DNA of 64,000 nucleotides from Gautieria morchelliformis (Eukaryota; Basidiomycota; Agaricomycetes; Gomphales; Gomphaceae). Location of the stretch: assembly GCA_015179125.1 (NCBI GenBank), contig WHVA01000345.1, positions 1-64,000 on the forward strand, written 5' to 3'. The notes under the pieces are model-generated. The model was given only the letters and a program-made list of their open reading frames with translations, ran no database searches and was not told where the DNA came from. The position numbers and the translations under genes were made by a program. Numbering within the stretch: position 1 is the first letter of the stretch; the number at the start of each line of letters is the position of its first letter. Positions 19,211 through 30,042 of this stretch are shown piece after piece.

Positions 19211-22200
19211 ACGCACATCATATGTGGTGTAATTGACATGTAACATGGCATGCCGATAGATACGATCATGTTGAAAGAAAAGGCGATTGCGCTCATCAGA
19301 GGAAAACACTGCCTCTTCCCCGGCACGCAATCCCCCTTGCAAGCAACTGAGCAAGTGGTCCTTGAGTTTCTCAACAAATCTCTATACCTGATGCTTAGTC
19401 TCACATGCAGGAGTGAGACTGTCATAACTCACAACAATGGCCGGATCACCGTCATGCTGCCCGACCCAGGGGCCTACATACAGAGGGTGGCGAGTAGCCC
19501 AACTAACGTGATAATGCTCGGCAGATGACATGTATGGGAGAGGCTCGCTTGCCAAAGGCACATGGTGATCTGCAGTCTTGATCCCACGCCGTGCAACACG
19601 CTGACGTATGGCTTGGATCTGGTGAGTGCGTGAATCATGCTTGGCTAGCTGACCTAGAAACGCTCGTTTGTTGGTGCGTAGGCGGTAGTGAGACTTTGCA
19701 CGCCGGTGTGCCAGCTCGCCCTTGAAACGAGGCAATCAAAGGGGGAATCCCTGGTGGCAGGCATGACTTACTATCTGCGTAGTGTATGAGTCCATTGTCC
19801 CGAACAACCGGATGTTCTGGACGTAGTGCCTGAGCGCATGGAACTTGTACGTCTGTAAATTCAGAGTTTTTCGCTTTCGCTGCCCAGGTGCTGCATGGTT
19901 CATGTCAGTTGCCCGTCCCTTTGGCACCCTGTGCAGCTGCGGCGCCAGGGCGCGGGCCTGGCGTCGTTGGCGTGCCTGCACCTCACTGGGGGTCTCAAAT
20001 GTCTCCATGCAGTCGCAAACCTCACCAAGAAAGCGGCGGAATTGCTTGCCTAGAGTGGTGGTTGCCCCATCCAGGCGGGCTAAGGTTGTCTCGGTGTGTA
20101 ACCTGAGCTTCGCAAGCCCATGCCACTGACAGACCTCCCAAAGGACGTCCAGGATGATGGCGCCAAAGGGCTCGGGCACAAGACCCTCGATGACAGGGAT
20201 CACGCACTACATGTGATACTGAATCGGGTAATGCCATTCAGTGACATGGCTCTGAGCTCACCTGTAGAATGTCCTCATAATCATGAGCGGCCAATTTCTT
20301 CATATCAGACACATTGCTACCAAAGCGCCGTATTGTGCTACGTCCAAACCCGGGAACGCCCTGGAATCTTCAGGGGCATTTCAGGGGGATGCTATGCTCG
20401 CAAAAAAAGAAGGGGGCGCACCGACGATTGAATTCCACCAGGATGTGTGGTCCCATCGATGCCAAGATTCGAATCAAGTGCGTCAGCAGGGCCTTCCAGA
20501 CCCCAAGCTCGAGCTCGTGCATCAAATCCGGCACGAGCATTCGGAAATAGTTGAACTGTCCATTGTCCAACTTGGTAAATGCACTCTAATAATGAAAGCA
20601 ATCACGATGCTTCAGTTTGGGTTATCACAACAGTGGAACCTCGCCTCTGTTGGGAAATAGGACCCGTGCTTCAGGAAATGATTAACATGGGAACTAGTCA
20701 CCGCATATCCATCTTCGTAAATGATCTTTCGTGCCAGCATAATGTTCCACCTGAGGGTGTCAGAGGGCACATGGGGATGCTTCTCGTGCAGTCTTCTGTC
20801 ACTCACCATGCCTAAATAGGGCACTTTCGCCCTTATACATGGGCACCCAACGCATAAGCACTCACTCCCATCACGGATGGCACCAAGTAACACCCTACAT
20901 TTTTCCATTTGAGTCACTTGTGAGAGAGTGGACTACCACACGCACTTTTCCGGATAGTCAGCCGACCATGTAAAGATAGGGGGGTATACGCGGCGAGTAA
21001 TCCCATCATGACAGTGTATGACGATCCCGTGTCTCCATGCCTCCACAAACTCTTCATCTAGAACCAGTTTCAACGTCTCGTGAAAGAGTTCCCGCCGGCA
21101 ATGTGTCAGCAGTGCCTGTGAACCTGCCTTGCCACCTTGGATCTCCCAGATAAATTCCTGTATGTGATCTGGTAGCTACATGATACATCTGCCCGAGCTC
21201 AATCATACACCGGCAATGCTATCTGACACTTACCTTGGACATGTAAGCGACATGGTGCAATGCGTCGAATGACGGCTTTCCCCTTTCATATTTCGATTGA
21301 TTCCCAAATCCCGCATATATAGGCCCCAGCTGCGCCGACCGAACTGTGCCAAATGAGTAGCATCCGACCAGAACATGACAGCCGCCATCACATGGGGCAA
21401 ATCACACCCAGGCTCCCGAGGCGCATTCTGCAGCCTGTCGTGCTCGGCAATGAAAGCATCAGCAGAGAAGAGCTCCCCATAGACTCGCTCCTCAGGTCGA
21501 GATGACCCAGGTTGCTTCCACATATGTCGGAAGGGTTCGAAATGCAGACTGTTTGCCCCCATGTTATTGCTGAAAACCTCCTGAATGAGAGGGATGATGG
21601 GCCGTCACCAGACACCTTCAACGTTAAAGGTCTGACTTGGTCCCATCGGGACCGAATCTTCGGGGGCTGCCAGGTCTCCCAATGCCCCATCCCCTGCCTG
21701 CCTCTCCCGTCTTGCACGTTTCCTTTTGCGCCTCCGTGACTGCTTTATACCGGTGGGTACCATAATCGGCACAGTGCACTCCTTCCAGCCATGGAACAAC
21801 TGCATGGGGTCGTGAAGTTTCTTCGATGTCGTACCCGCTAACTTTTCATCCACAGTATCCCACGAGACACCAGCCAAGTCTTGCGGTCTAAAATCATCCG
21901 CCAAGATCATGTTATCCACCAACTGCTTCAGACTCACTCTAGACTTGGTATTTCCCGCACCCCAGAACCAGTCCCCAAGCCGCCATGCACTAATGTTCGG
22001 ATATGGCCATAGGGACTCCCCCAGCGACAACTGGCTTTGGGATGAGTTAGACAATGCCCGTTCTGCCCCAACATGTTCATATGGAATCCTGGCCGGACGT
22101 CCATAGTACACCCGCGACAACCCAAAGGCATTGGCAGTGGTCCGGACTGTCTGCGTCAGTCTCAAACGCACGCCTTGAGCCAGCTGAATAAAAGTTCGGG

Positions 22201-22849
22201 TGATAGAAACCGAGTCACCCTCCACAGGGGGCTCAGGCTCGGGCTGAGGGGCCGGCAAGGGCGCAGGTCCCTCAGGTAACATGTCGATGATTTTGCGAGT
22301 GGGCCGCCGTGTCCGATGACCACGGCCCAGACGTTCTTGACTGACGGACTCACGTCCCGGCCTCGGCGGTGAGAGAACCGCCTCGGGAGCAGGATCGCGT
22401 GGGACGCCGTCACCCATCGCAGACGCATGATCCTGGAAGTACGGTACCGCATGTCAATATGTGACTAACCTGACTATGAACCAGAACCATGTACTCACAC
22501 CGCTAGGTCCCACATCATCATAGTATAACATCGGTACCGCCCCATCCTCGTGTGGCGGCACTGGCTGCAGTGGCCCCGCGCCTGATCCTGCGCCAATTTG
22601 CCTTGTAAGGCTGGAAGCGCCGGGGGCAGCGGCGGCCTCAGTAACCGTGGTCCGTTCACTGGCAGGCGGCTGACTCTGATGGTGGACACGCTTCCGTTTT
22701 CGACTCGGAGCCAGATGGCGGACTTGCTCGGCTGCCACCTGTGCGCGTTTGTTAGCCTCTATGTGTGCCGGACACCGCCCCATGTGTTTGCTGAGGGTGT
22801 TATCCCGCTTGGACTGTTGCCCACAGATACATTCTAGAGGCATTGCCAC
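19211..22849 (-). CDS. Plavaka-type transposase, N-terminal and central part
   Basis: Read leftwards from 22849. Exon 1 carries a C/H finger (CICGQQSKRDNTLSKHMGRC). After an intron near 22435-22500 comes FGLSRVYYGRPARIP, WPYPNISAWRLGDWFW and KQLVDNMILADDF. After a second intron (about 21600) come FEPFRHMWKQP, ERVYGELFSADAFIAEH and AAVMFWSDATHLAQFG. Further down lie ARKIIYEDGYAV (about 20700), LVPDLMHELELGVWKALLTHLIRIL (about 20530), IPVIEGLVPEP (20200), WHGLAKLRLHTETTLARLD, NLQTYKFHALRHYV, TDHHVPL and AEHYHVSW, then RIYRHAMLHVNYTTYDVRREQD up to the LINE. The order matches Plavaka-type transposases, which catalyse cut-and-paste movement. Several introns remain to be placed. The gene looks well kept apart from the LINE. 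Confidence 0.75.
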
Positions 22850-23217
22850 GAGTCGTCAACTTGAAAACACACGATATCACGGGAGTGAGTACTACGCACA
22901 GGGAATGAACGGCCTGGACACCTGCGCCAGGGCCTGCCACTGGCAACTGCGGGCATGTTTCACGGTGGCACTGGCCCACGCCGTCGCCGAGTGAGCTAGT
23001 ACCAAGAGGAATGCCAGCCGTCGCGGCGGAGGATGGCGGCCGCGCCGCGACCATTTTCGGGTCACGGCTGGCAGGCCCCGCTTCAACGGAGGCGCCTCTA
23101 CCTACCATGAAGGTGAGCTAACGCTGGGCTATCTTCACTATGATACTCACCTATCGACCGTGTCTGGCAAAGAATTGACATTGTTGATCCATTATGCCGA
23201 CCAGGCGGCCCTTGGAG
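22850..23217. other. Upstream flank of the transposase gene, nothing coding seen
   Basis: GC-rich leader region. Small frames on both strands overlap each other and show no domain. It probably contains the promoter of the minus-strand transposase. Confidence 0.4.
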
Positions 23218-23281
23218 GGCCACCCACACTCAGGATGCCCGTGGGATTGCGATCCCACCGGCATCCTGAGTGTGGTTGGCC
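23218..23281. repeat. Long near-perfect palindrome
   Basis: Arms of about 30 bases, left ending CACACTCAGGATGCC and right GGCATCCTGAGTGTG, with an inner GTGGGAT/ATCCCAC stem and a TGCG loop; about two mismatches. It lies between the transposase promoter and the start of the 18 kb palindrome. It could be a subterminal repeat of the DNA transposon or a folded-back small element. Confidence 0.85.
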
Positions 23282-23326
23282 ATCATGGGGTCGGATAGCG
23301 AGAGATGACCGTACATTGAGAGTCTG

Positions 23327-23380
23327 GCGCGCGCTGGTGAAACATGTCATGTGTGACAATGTCATGCCACCAGCGCGCGC
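23327..23380. repeat. Inverted repeat with GC-alternating arms
   Basis: GCGCGCGCTGGTG (23327-23339) and CACCAGCGCGCGC (23368-23380) are perfect reverse complements with a 28-base loop that itself contains repeated ATGTCATG. It is the second strong hairpin within 110 bases. Confidence 0.85.
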
Positions 23381-23889
23381 TTTTAGTGATGTTGGACCAC
23401 AGGACCAAGTAACATTGCTTTTGTGCACGCCAACAAACACAGCCTTTAGCATTGCAGCGAGGGTACATCAACAAGGGTCAAGATACAAAGCCAAGAGCAT
23501 ACAAAGATACGGTCAAGAAAAGATCAAGAAAAAGGCCAAAACAAGAAAGAGATTGAGACTAAGACAAAAAACACTACAGGACACTCGACTTTACATCACA
23601 AAACAATATCAAAAGTGCAGATAAGATACCTCACTGTCGCACCGAACCAATTCGAAACAGAATGAAGCCCATATCCTCGACATAGACCTCGCTCCAGCGT
23701 CCGGAGCTCACCGATCCAGACGAATAATAACGCCGATGTAGCGCACTGAATGACGTTTCCGAACGAAATCGCAAAGCAGCTCGCCAATAAGTAAATCCAC
23801 GCCGCACAAGAAAGTTACGTTATAGGCTCATCGACCCCTCCTCACTTGCCACCAGTGGTCTCTAAGTTGTGTGGTTCGCTTCGAGACGC

Positions 23890-24064
23890 TTTACCTCGTC
23901 TGAAGCACGGGAATTTGGGCTACAGAGAGCTTCAGGACGGAAATATCAGCTATGGCGACCTCTACTGAACAATGCGTGACTCAAGTACAGTGAGTTGCCC
24001 GGAGGGTAATGAATAGGACAGATGGGAAGGGGTGGGGGTGGGAAGCTGTAAGGATTGTTCATCT
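23890..24064 (-). pseudogene. Gene C, outer truncated copy, left arm
   Basis: Starts with the same N-terminal motif as the main gene C copy (MNNPYSFPPPPLPI) and continues ALCSPNSRASD before running into sequence shared with 41150-41391. It lacks the coiled coil. Unrecognised family; a degenerate tandem copy of its neighbour at 24360-25560. Confidence 0.35.
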
Positions 24065-24247
24065 TGAGACCCGCCAGCAACACCATTAATCAGATATATA
24101 GGGCTGGCTGAGAAGAGTCGCATCACTAAGTGAGATTCCATCATTGTTGGGTAGATGAGACCAATAATACCTTTGTCTGTATGGGTGTGCTTGGGGTTTT
24201 GACCAGATAAAAGATCTATGGATCCAGCGCGCTCGCCTACCGATAAG

Positions 24248-24306
24248 AAACGCGTCAGCTTATATTCCACTGCGTTGTCACAGTGGAATATAAACTGACG
24301 CGTTGC
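24248..24306. repeat. Inverted repeat made from two gene C upstream units
   Basis: AACGCGTCAGCTTATATTCC and GGAATATAAACTGACGCGTT face each other around a short loop (ACTGCGTTGTCACAGT). The sequence is one edge of the about 125-base unit found upstream of each gene C start. Confidence 0.75.
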
Positions 24307-24359
24307 TCGCAAGCGGCCTGGGACCTCGGTGGCCAGCCGTGAAAAATCCCGGAGGCAAG

Positions 24360-25560
24360 TTGGACTGATGCTATGGCGTAGAAGTAGACGACGGACCGTC
24401 GGGACCAGGTCTAAGGAAAGCAAATTCCCTTGCGTCCTCTTCAGGGTCAAGGTCAAGACGACAACGCTTTCTGAACGGTTTGGTCACACGATGGAAAGCT
24501 GCGAGCTCAGCCCCTTCGTTCTGTTGCTCGGTGCCATCTTCATTGATGCTAACATCAGGGGTATCCAGAAGACCGCGAGTCTGTTTGCCGAGTGTAGGCT
24601 GCGGCAGCGAAGGATAAGGAAACTCGGAGGAATCAATAACTTTGGCCTTGGCAAAATCACGCCAGTTAGTAATGCCCGCCGGGCGGTAGCGGAAACAACT
24701 CACGGAGCAGCCACGCCAGACCCCACAACGGCTGCCGTGTCAGCATCCACTTTTGAATTCTTCCCACGGAGAACAACACTGACTATTGGATGTCGCTTAG
24801 CGTCCTCTTCATAGTCTAGATCAAGCCGACGCTGTTTTTTCAAGGGCCTAGTCACGCGATGGAGAGCCGCGAGCTCAGCTCCCTCGTGCTGTTGTTGGCC
24901 ATGTTTGGTGACGCTAATGTCGGGGGTCTCCACAGGACCGCGTGTGCATTTTCCAAGCGAAGGCTTGGATGGTGAGGGATTGAGGTGCTCGGAGGGATTG
25001 ATGCGTTTGGCTCTGGCAAAAGCACGACATTTAGTAAAGGCCGCCGGGTGGTAGCGGAAATAACTAATGGAGCCGTTACGCCAGACCACAGCTTCCGTGT
25101 TTGCATCCGTTTTGCCATCCTTTCCATGGCCACTCGTGTCGCTGTCTGCGGGAGAATGACCAATCACGCTGGACATAGATGGGTCGCGGGCTTCCTCGTG
25201 GTTATGCAACATCGTCTCCAGTTCAGTGACACGAGCCTTCAAACTGCCATTCTCCACCGCCAGGTCTTTCGCTTGGATTTCCAGGCCAGCCACTCGAGCC
25301 TTCAATTGGGTAACACTCGCCTTGGATTTCTGACCCTCGGCTTCGAGACGTCATACCTCGTCCTGAAGCACAGGAATTTGGGCTACAGAGAGCCTCAACA
25401 CCGAAATATCGGTTATGGCGACCTCTATCGCGGATATGCGGGCAGCCATGTTTGGGTCCTCGGTGAATGATGCGTGACTCAAGTGCAGCGAGTTGCGTGA
25501 AAGATAACGAGTAGGACGGATAGGAAGGGGTGGGGGCGGGAAGCTGTAAGGATTACTCAT
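24360..25560 (-). pseudogene. Gene C, left arm: coiled-coil protein of unknown function
   Basis: I do not recognise this family. It starts MSNPYSFPPPPLPIRP (ATG at 25558-25560), then SFTEDPNMAARISAIEVAI and a coiled coil (LKARVAGLEIQAKDLAVENG, with heptad-spaced Leu) at about residues 70-125. An in-frame TGA interrupts the coiled coil after about 69 codons. A basic region follows with KQRRLDLDYEEDAKRH. That region is duplicated in tandem about 375 bases on (24371-24703), where KRCRLDLDPEEDAREF is the second copy. The end reads DGPSSTSTP. Upstream lies the about 125-base repeat unit. A partner with a different surviving part lies at 40122-40671. Confidence 0.45.
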
Positions 25561-25756
25561 CTCGTGACCCGCCAGCAACACCGTTAATCAGAGAGATAGG
25601 GCGGCTGAGAAGAGTCGTGTCATTAAGTCAGATTCCATTGTGGTCGGTTAGATGAGATCGATAATTCCTTTGTCTGCGTTGGTGCGCTTGGGGTTCTGAC
25701 CCGACAAAACATCCACGGATCCAACGCCCTCATCTACCGATAAGAAAACCGTCAGC

Positions 25757-26239
25757 TTATGTCAAGGTAGAGCTTGCCGTCATCGTACCGTCTTCTTCCC
25801 GTATGGGCTCTTCTTGCAGCATGGCACTGGCCTCAGTCTTGCGTCCAATGGTGCCACGGGTGATTACCTTGGTCATGTGCCTGGCCCCACTGCCACACAC
25901 AAGGACTGGTCGACCTTTTCCAAGACGCGCCTGAATATCCTTGGCCTTCCTGGAGGTTGTACGAGCAGAACACGGTGCATCGGTAACAGATTGTGTGTCA
26001 GTGTTTGGCTCAGATGGCTGGAGAGCCACTTTGGTGGTGGAGACCTCAGACGCCTTGGACATCTGAACCGAGCCGACACGGCCCTTATCGGGAGGCTGGG
26101 AGGCTACCCGCTCAGACTCTGCGCGAAGTGGGCGAGGAAAATCCTTACCACTGGGACTAGGATGAGACGACGCTTCGTTCAAGTATAACACGATGATAAG
26201 CTTACATGACAAGGTCACACAGGGCATTGATAATCTCAT
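25757..26239 (-). CDS. Gene D, left arm: unknown basic protein
   Basis: A 160-residue frame, unrecognised, nearly identical to 39439-39921 in the other arm (about six residue differences). The middle is Ser/Pro-rich and polar (SSHPSPSGKDFPRPL). The C-terminal half is basic (RKAKDIQARLGKGRPVLV, then ARHMTKVITRGTIGRK). An earlier short exon starting MRTDEIINALCDLV may be spliced to it, since GTAAGC and a CAG acceptor flank the junction; in that case the first 30 codons of the listed frame are not translated. Conservation of the frame between the arms supports coding. Confidence 0.5.
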   Translation of the reverse strand: MRLSMPCVTLSCKLIIVLYLNEASSHPSPSGKDFPRPLRAESERVASQPPDKGRVGSVQMSKASEVSTTKVALQPSEPNTDTQSVTDAPCSARTTSRKAKDIQARLGKGRPVLVCGSGARHMTKVITRGTIGRKTEASAMLQEEPIREEDGTMTASSTLT

Positions 26240-28130
26240 CGGTTCTCATGTTGGCCTCGATATTGTTGTCCTAGAAGGAATATCAAGGTCTAGGACAATG
26301 ATCATTTTGGCCAATACAAATCGACGTCTACCTTGCATATTTCTGGATATCAATCCGCGACAATGACTTCAGGTATTTGATACATCGTAGTAGCTGGTGG
26401 GCCGTTGATGATAAGAGATGGTAGGAGGATTCGACTAGCTAGCGTTTCGATGTCTGTCTTTTTCGACACGGTGGAGCGTTGTGATGGTGGTGGTTAAAGC
26501 TAAGAGTAGAAACAAACGCAAACAGTCACGTGACTTCCTATATATTGTTGAAACTCCGCTGACATCGGTTACATTAAGAAGAAATGATTGGCTCCTCATA
26601 AAATGTTTTTTTTTTGGGCGTGTATTGTCCACTCTCTTTTTCTGAATTTTAAACGTACAACTAGGAGCCACAGCAGCAAGTGGTGGATGTCTCCCGCTAA
26701 TTTTCATTTCAGCCCCATTACAGTAAAACGTAAACCGGATTAGCTTTTGCTAGCTATCGTCTTGGTTCCCTCCAGAAAGTGAGTGAGTACAAGTTCACAC
26801 TTGAAGTAATGATCCTGTGACACACTGATACTTTCGGCGAGTGCTCCCTAATAATGTACCATTTGGTATGGCCATGGTTTTTCTTTCGAGGACTGGTCCA
26901 GTATAGTGAACAACGAACAAACATGCACCCACCTAACGGGATATGCCTTTGATCCCCCATGTTCGGCCGAATTTCCGCGCTTTCAGGTATAACTAATCTT
27001 GGAGATCAAATTTACCTGGAAGCCTGTTTCTTTCCTTTGTGAACCCGGCAATCTCCACTTACGCGATACTTCTACATTTCTGCCGGCACTGTGACTCCAA
27101 TCCCTATCAGCGCCACGGTTTCAATCCACAGTGTAACGATGTGTTAGCACTAAGATTGTCCTTATTAAAGGTTTATTGGTTTGATTTATAGTCGGACGGC
27201 TTCATCACCAACATCCTGCCCTTTCCTTTCCGACAACGAGCTATGAAAGTGCGCCCCTTTTTCCAATAATTCAAACCATGCCGTATCCTCGTGTTGTCCA
27301 AGTTGCGCAGGTCGCGGCCCACCCCCACGCGAACGTGGCCCAGAGGAATCCCAGGTGGGGAAGCACTCATTAGAACCCATTGAGGGTTGGAATCTCATTA
27401 ATCTGCATTTATCTGAATAGAATACTGGAGCATGCCATGTAGCGGCTTTTGTCCTAGTAGATGTTTGATGTTCGTGTAGCGGTCACAATAGGTGATATGC
27501 GTCCGGTCTTGCGCTCAGTAAAGTCATGTTCATGGATGGCGGCCTCCATCTCGATCCTCGGCATCAGGCTATTATTTCAACAGTCAATTGCAACGTGTCT
27601 GTGTGCCATGCAAGCTGAGCCTTCTATTGTTGGCCTGATGCGTACTCGCTTGGAGTTTCGCCGACAATTCCGTGCACTGTTTCCACACCGCATGTTGATC
27701 TATCTATGCTCAGAAGCCTTTGGACGCTCAGGTCATGCACCACTTGAGACGATGATAGTACCGTAGCTATCGATTCTTGATCCACATGCATTGAACAGGC
27801 ATCGCAACCTCGGAGCTTATCTTGTAGCGCATACGATTCAACATCATTTTTTCGCTTCAGATGGTTCACAACGCACTTCTTCGTTTGACACCGGTAGCGT
27901 AATCTTAATATAGGTTGCTGTCGGTGTTTCCGGTCCCCAAGGAATATCGTTACGCGTCCGTTGTATATACCTAGATTAATTATCCCAAATAGCTGTAGCT
28001 ACTGTGGGCCCATGATATCGACTGTACTCTCTCAATGCACAGGACACTAAGAGAATACGGACCACCAGTACTTCCTGAGCGCATGTCCCTCTGTGCGATT
28101 GGCAAGACGCCGTGGATCCCTATTATGCAT
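26240..28130. other. Arm sequence without a confident gene, left arm
   Basis: Mirrors 37560-39440. It contains a short inverted repeat TTGTCCTAG...CTAGGACAA (about 26264-26297) just upstream of gene D, also present in the right arm, and the minus-strand frame 27173-27370 (gene E, below). Small frames elsewhere are not conserved in length between arms. Confidence 0.45.
27173..27370 (-). pseudogene. Gene E, left arm, short copy
   Basis: 65 residues ending RHGLNYWKKGRTFIARCRKGKG...DYKSNQ. It matches the C-terminal half of the 130-residue frame at 38128-38517. The Lys/Arg-rich end could bind nucleic acid; nothing more can be said. The upstream half is not open here. Confidence 0.3.
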
Positions 28131-28301
28131 CAGCCGCACTTACGCTTATCAGATTCTGGGAAATCGTGAATTAGCCAGCAGATTGGCACAACCGGCAAAA
28201 TAAAGCGGCGAACGTAAACACGCCGCATAGGAATGGGACTGACCTCAGAATTACAGACACAGGGCAGGAAGCGTCGCGTGGGATGGCGAATTGATCGGGC
28301 G

Positions 28302-28512
28302 GGGAAGCGCTCTTCTTGGCATGTGGACAAGCAGTGACGTGACGGCGTCGTGCCTGTCAGGCACGCGCCTTCACCGCCAGACCCCGGACGAGGGAAGCGA
28401 GATGTGGGTATCGCGCAGGTGTGCAGGGTGGAGCAGATATTATGGAATGTTCCGATTTAGCGTCGGGATCGAGGATTATTCTAGTGTGCGTAATTGGTCT
28501 ATTTATATACAC
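28302..28512 (+). promoter_or_regulatory. Shared TATA cassette, copy a
   Basis: About 210 bases beginning AGCGCTCTTC and ending TATTTATATACAC (about 28500-28512). It has the shared blocks AAGCAGTGACGT, GCCAGACCCCGGACG, a TGTTCCGATTTAGCGTC-type block and TCTAGTGTGCG. It points right, towards the 3' end of gene A, about 160 bases away. Confidence 0.7.
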
Positions 28513-28670
28513 AAAATTTTAGAGGCCTTGGAACTCTAGACAATCCAGGGGCATAAGTGAGACATTCCAGAGTGTTGAATGTGGACACGAGGAGGTACTA
28601 GCATCATGATGAGGCCCCGGCTCATCTTTTTGTGCAGAATTCACGAAGAAAGGTCGCGGCACGAGGATAA

Positions 28671-29410
28671 CTACGGCATTTTTTGAGATTTTTCCCACCA
28701 TGGTTCCCCTGGAAGCTCGCGGACAGGAGTGGCGGTGGGAACGCGGGTCGGGACGTCAAGCACCTGGTCATGGTCGACATGCTGGGCGGGGGGCGGCGCT
28801 GGCAGGATCCCAGGGGTTGGGATGATGGGTAGCCGAGTCTGATGGCCTACAACAGCCACCGCTGGACATCAGAAACAATATAGATAGATCAACAGGAGCG
28901 GGGCACACGGGGAACGGAAATAGGACACAGCCACGAGGATGGGGTGGGCCGCATGAACCCCCAAAACATACAAGGACGTCACGTACCGCTGACAGAATTT
29001 GGGGACACTGCGCGCACGAAGGCTGCATGCAGGGACTCTCCCTCGTGAGGCAATGCGGCAGAGACGACGCTGAAGGTGGAGACAGAGACGCCGGGAGGCG
29101 GAGGCTGGGCCGGCGGGACGCGGGTGCATAGCGCACCACAGACGACGTCGTGGACGCGACAGAGGGCGGGCGGGGGCCCGCGAGCACGTCGCATGAGCCG
29201 CGTGGAGGCGACTCTGGCGAGGGACGTGCGGCGGAGGGCGGTAGAGGGGCCGGAGGAGCGTTGCGTCGTCGGTGAGGCAGAGGATGGGCGGGGGCGGGAA
29301 GGTGCAGTGGGGGGTGGTGGAGGATGCCGGACTGGCGGGATGGGGGTCGGGGGCGTAAGGAAGGAGGAGAGCAGCGGGTGGCGGGTGGGATGAGCAAGGA
29401 AGAAGTCCAT
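28671..29410 (-). CDS. Gene A, left arm: small proline-rich protein with one intron
   Basis: Unrecognised family. Exon 1 is 29410 to 28987 (ATG at 29408-29410, MDFFLAHPTRHPLLSS); the intron is 28862-28986 (125 bases, GTACGT...CAG); exon 2 is 28861 to 28671, ending EKSQKMP. Together 204 residues: Pro/Ser/Arg-rich with no clear signal peptide or membrane helix. More ordered stretches are GESLHAAFVRAVSPNS before the intron and AVVGHQTRLPIIPTP after it. The splice sites are identical in the right arm copy. Upstream lie a TATATATTA box, a 17-base minisatellite and cassette b. Of the three copies this is the only one with a continuous frame from ATG to splice site. Confidence 0.5.
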
Positions 29411-29483
29411 TGTATAATATATAGGACGTATGATCTGCAATTCCATTTTAGCGCATCATTCCGAGAGAAAAGTTCCGAAGTGA

Positions 29484-30010
29484 TTGAAGGGTCGAATCCA
29501 GAGAAGAGCTTCGAAGCGAGGGAAGAGTCGAAGCTACAGAAGAGTGGATGCCAGAGAAGCGAGAGAGGAGTCGAAGCAAGAGAAGAGTCGAAGCGAGAGA
29601 AGAGTCGAAGCAAGAGAAGGGTTGCGAAGCGAGGGAAGAGTCGAAGCGAGAGAAGCGTGGATGTCAGAGAAGAGTCGAAGCCAGAGAAGAGTGGATCCCA
29701 GAGAAGCGAGAGAACAGTCGAAGCGAGAGAACAGTCGAAGCAAGAGAAGGGTCTAAGCGAGAGAACAGTCGAATCCAGAGAAGAGTTGCGAAGCGAGGGA
29801 AGAGTCGAAGCGAGAGAAGAGTGGATGTCAGAGAAGAGTCGAAGCCAGAGAAGAGTGGATCCCAGAGAAGCGAGAGAAGAGTCGAAGCGAGAGAAGAGTC
29901 GAAGCAAGAGAAGAGTCGAAGCCAGAGAACAGTCAAAGCCAGAGAAGAGTAGATGCCAGAGAAGCGAGAGAAGAGTCGAACCAAGGGAAGAGTCGAAGCG
30001 AGAGAAGAGC
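29484..30010 (-). repeat. 17-base minisatellite upstream of gene A, left arm
   Basis: About 30 degenerate copies of GAGAAGAGTCGAAGCGA (TCGCTTCGACTCTTCTC in the gene A sense), sometimes broken by a variant containing GGATGCCAGAGAAGC. It fills the interval between the TATA box of cassette b and the gene A start. Stop codons are nearly absent, so long frames appear on both strands; they are not evidence of genes. Confidence 0.92.
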
Positions 30011-30042
30011 GAGGGTACGGCGATAAAGTTACGATGGCGGTC

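Larger units (their letters stand above)
12676..22849 (-). mobile_element. Plavaka-type (CACTA-like) DNA transposon, split by a LINE
   Basis: A minus-strand multi-exon transposase gene typical of Agaricomycete Plavaka elements spans this interval, with a LINE inserted at 13530-19195. Outer ends are not resolved: no convincing matching terminal inverted repeats were found by eye, although hairpins lie outside both ends (12483-12530 and 23218-23380). Assignment to Plavaka, rather than the related KDZ-type elements, rests on recalled family motifs and should be treated as probable. Confidence 0.75.

Noticed and set aside
28768-29907. 379-codon minus-strand frame across gene A and the minisatellite
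   Set aside because: It fuses minisatellite translation (SRFDSSLAS-type repeats) to a Pro-rich shadow of gene A in a frame that does not match the conserved splice site.
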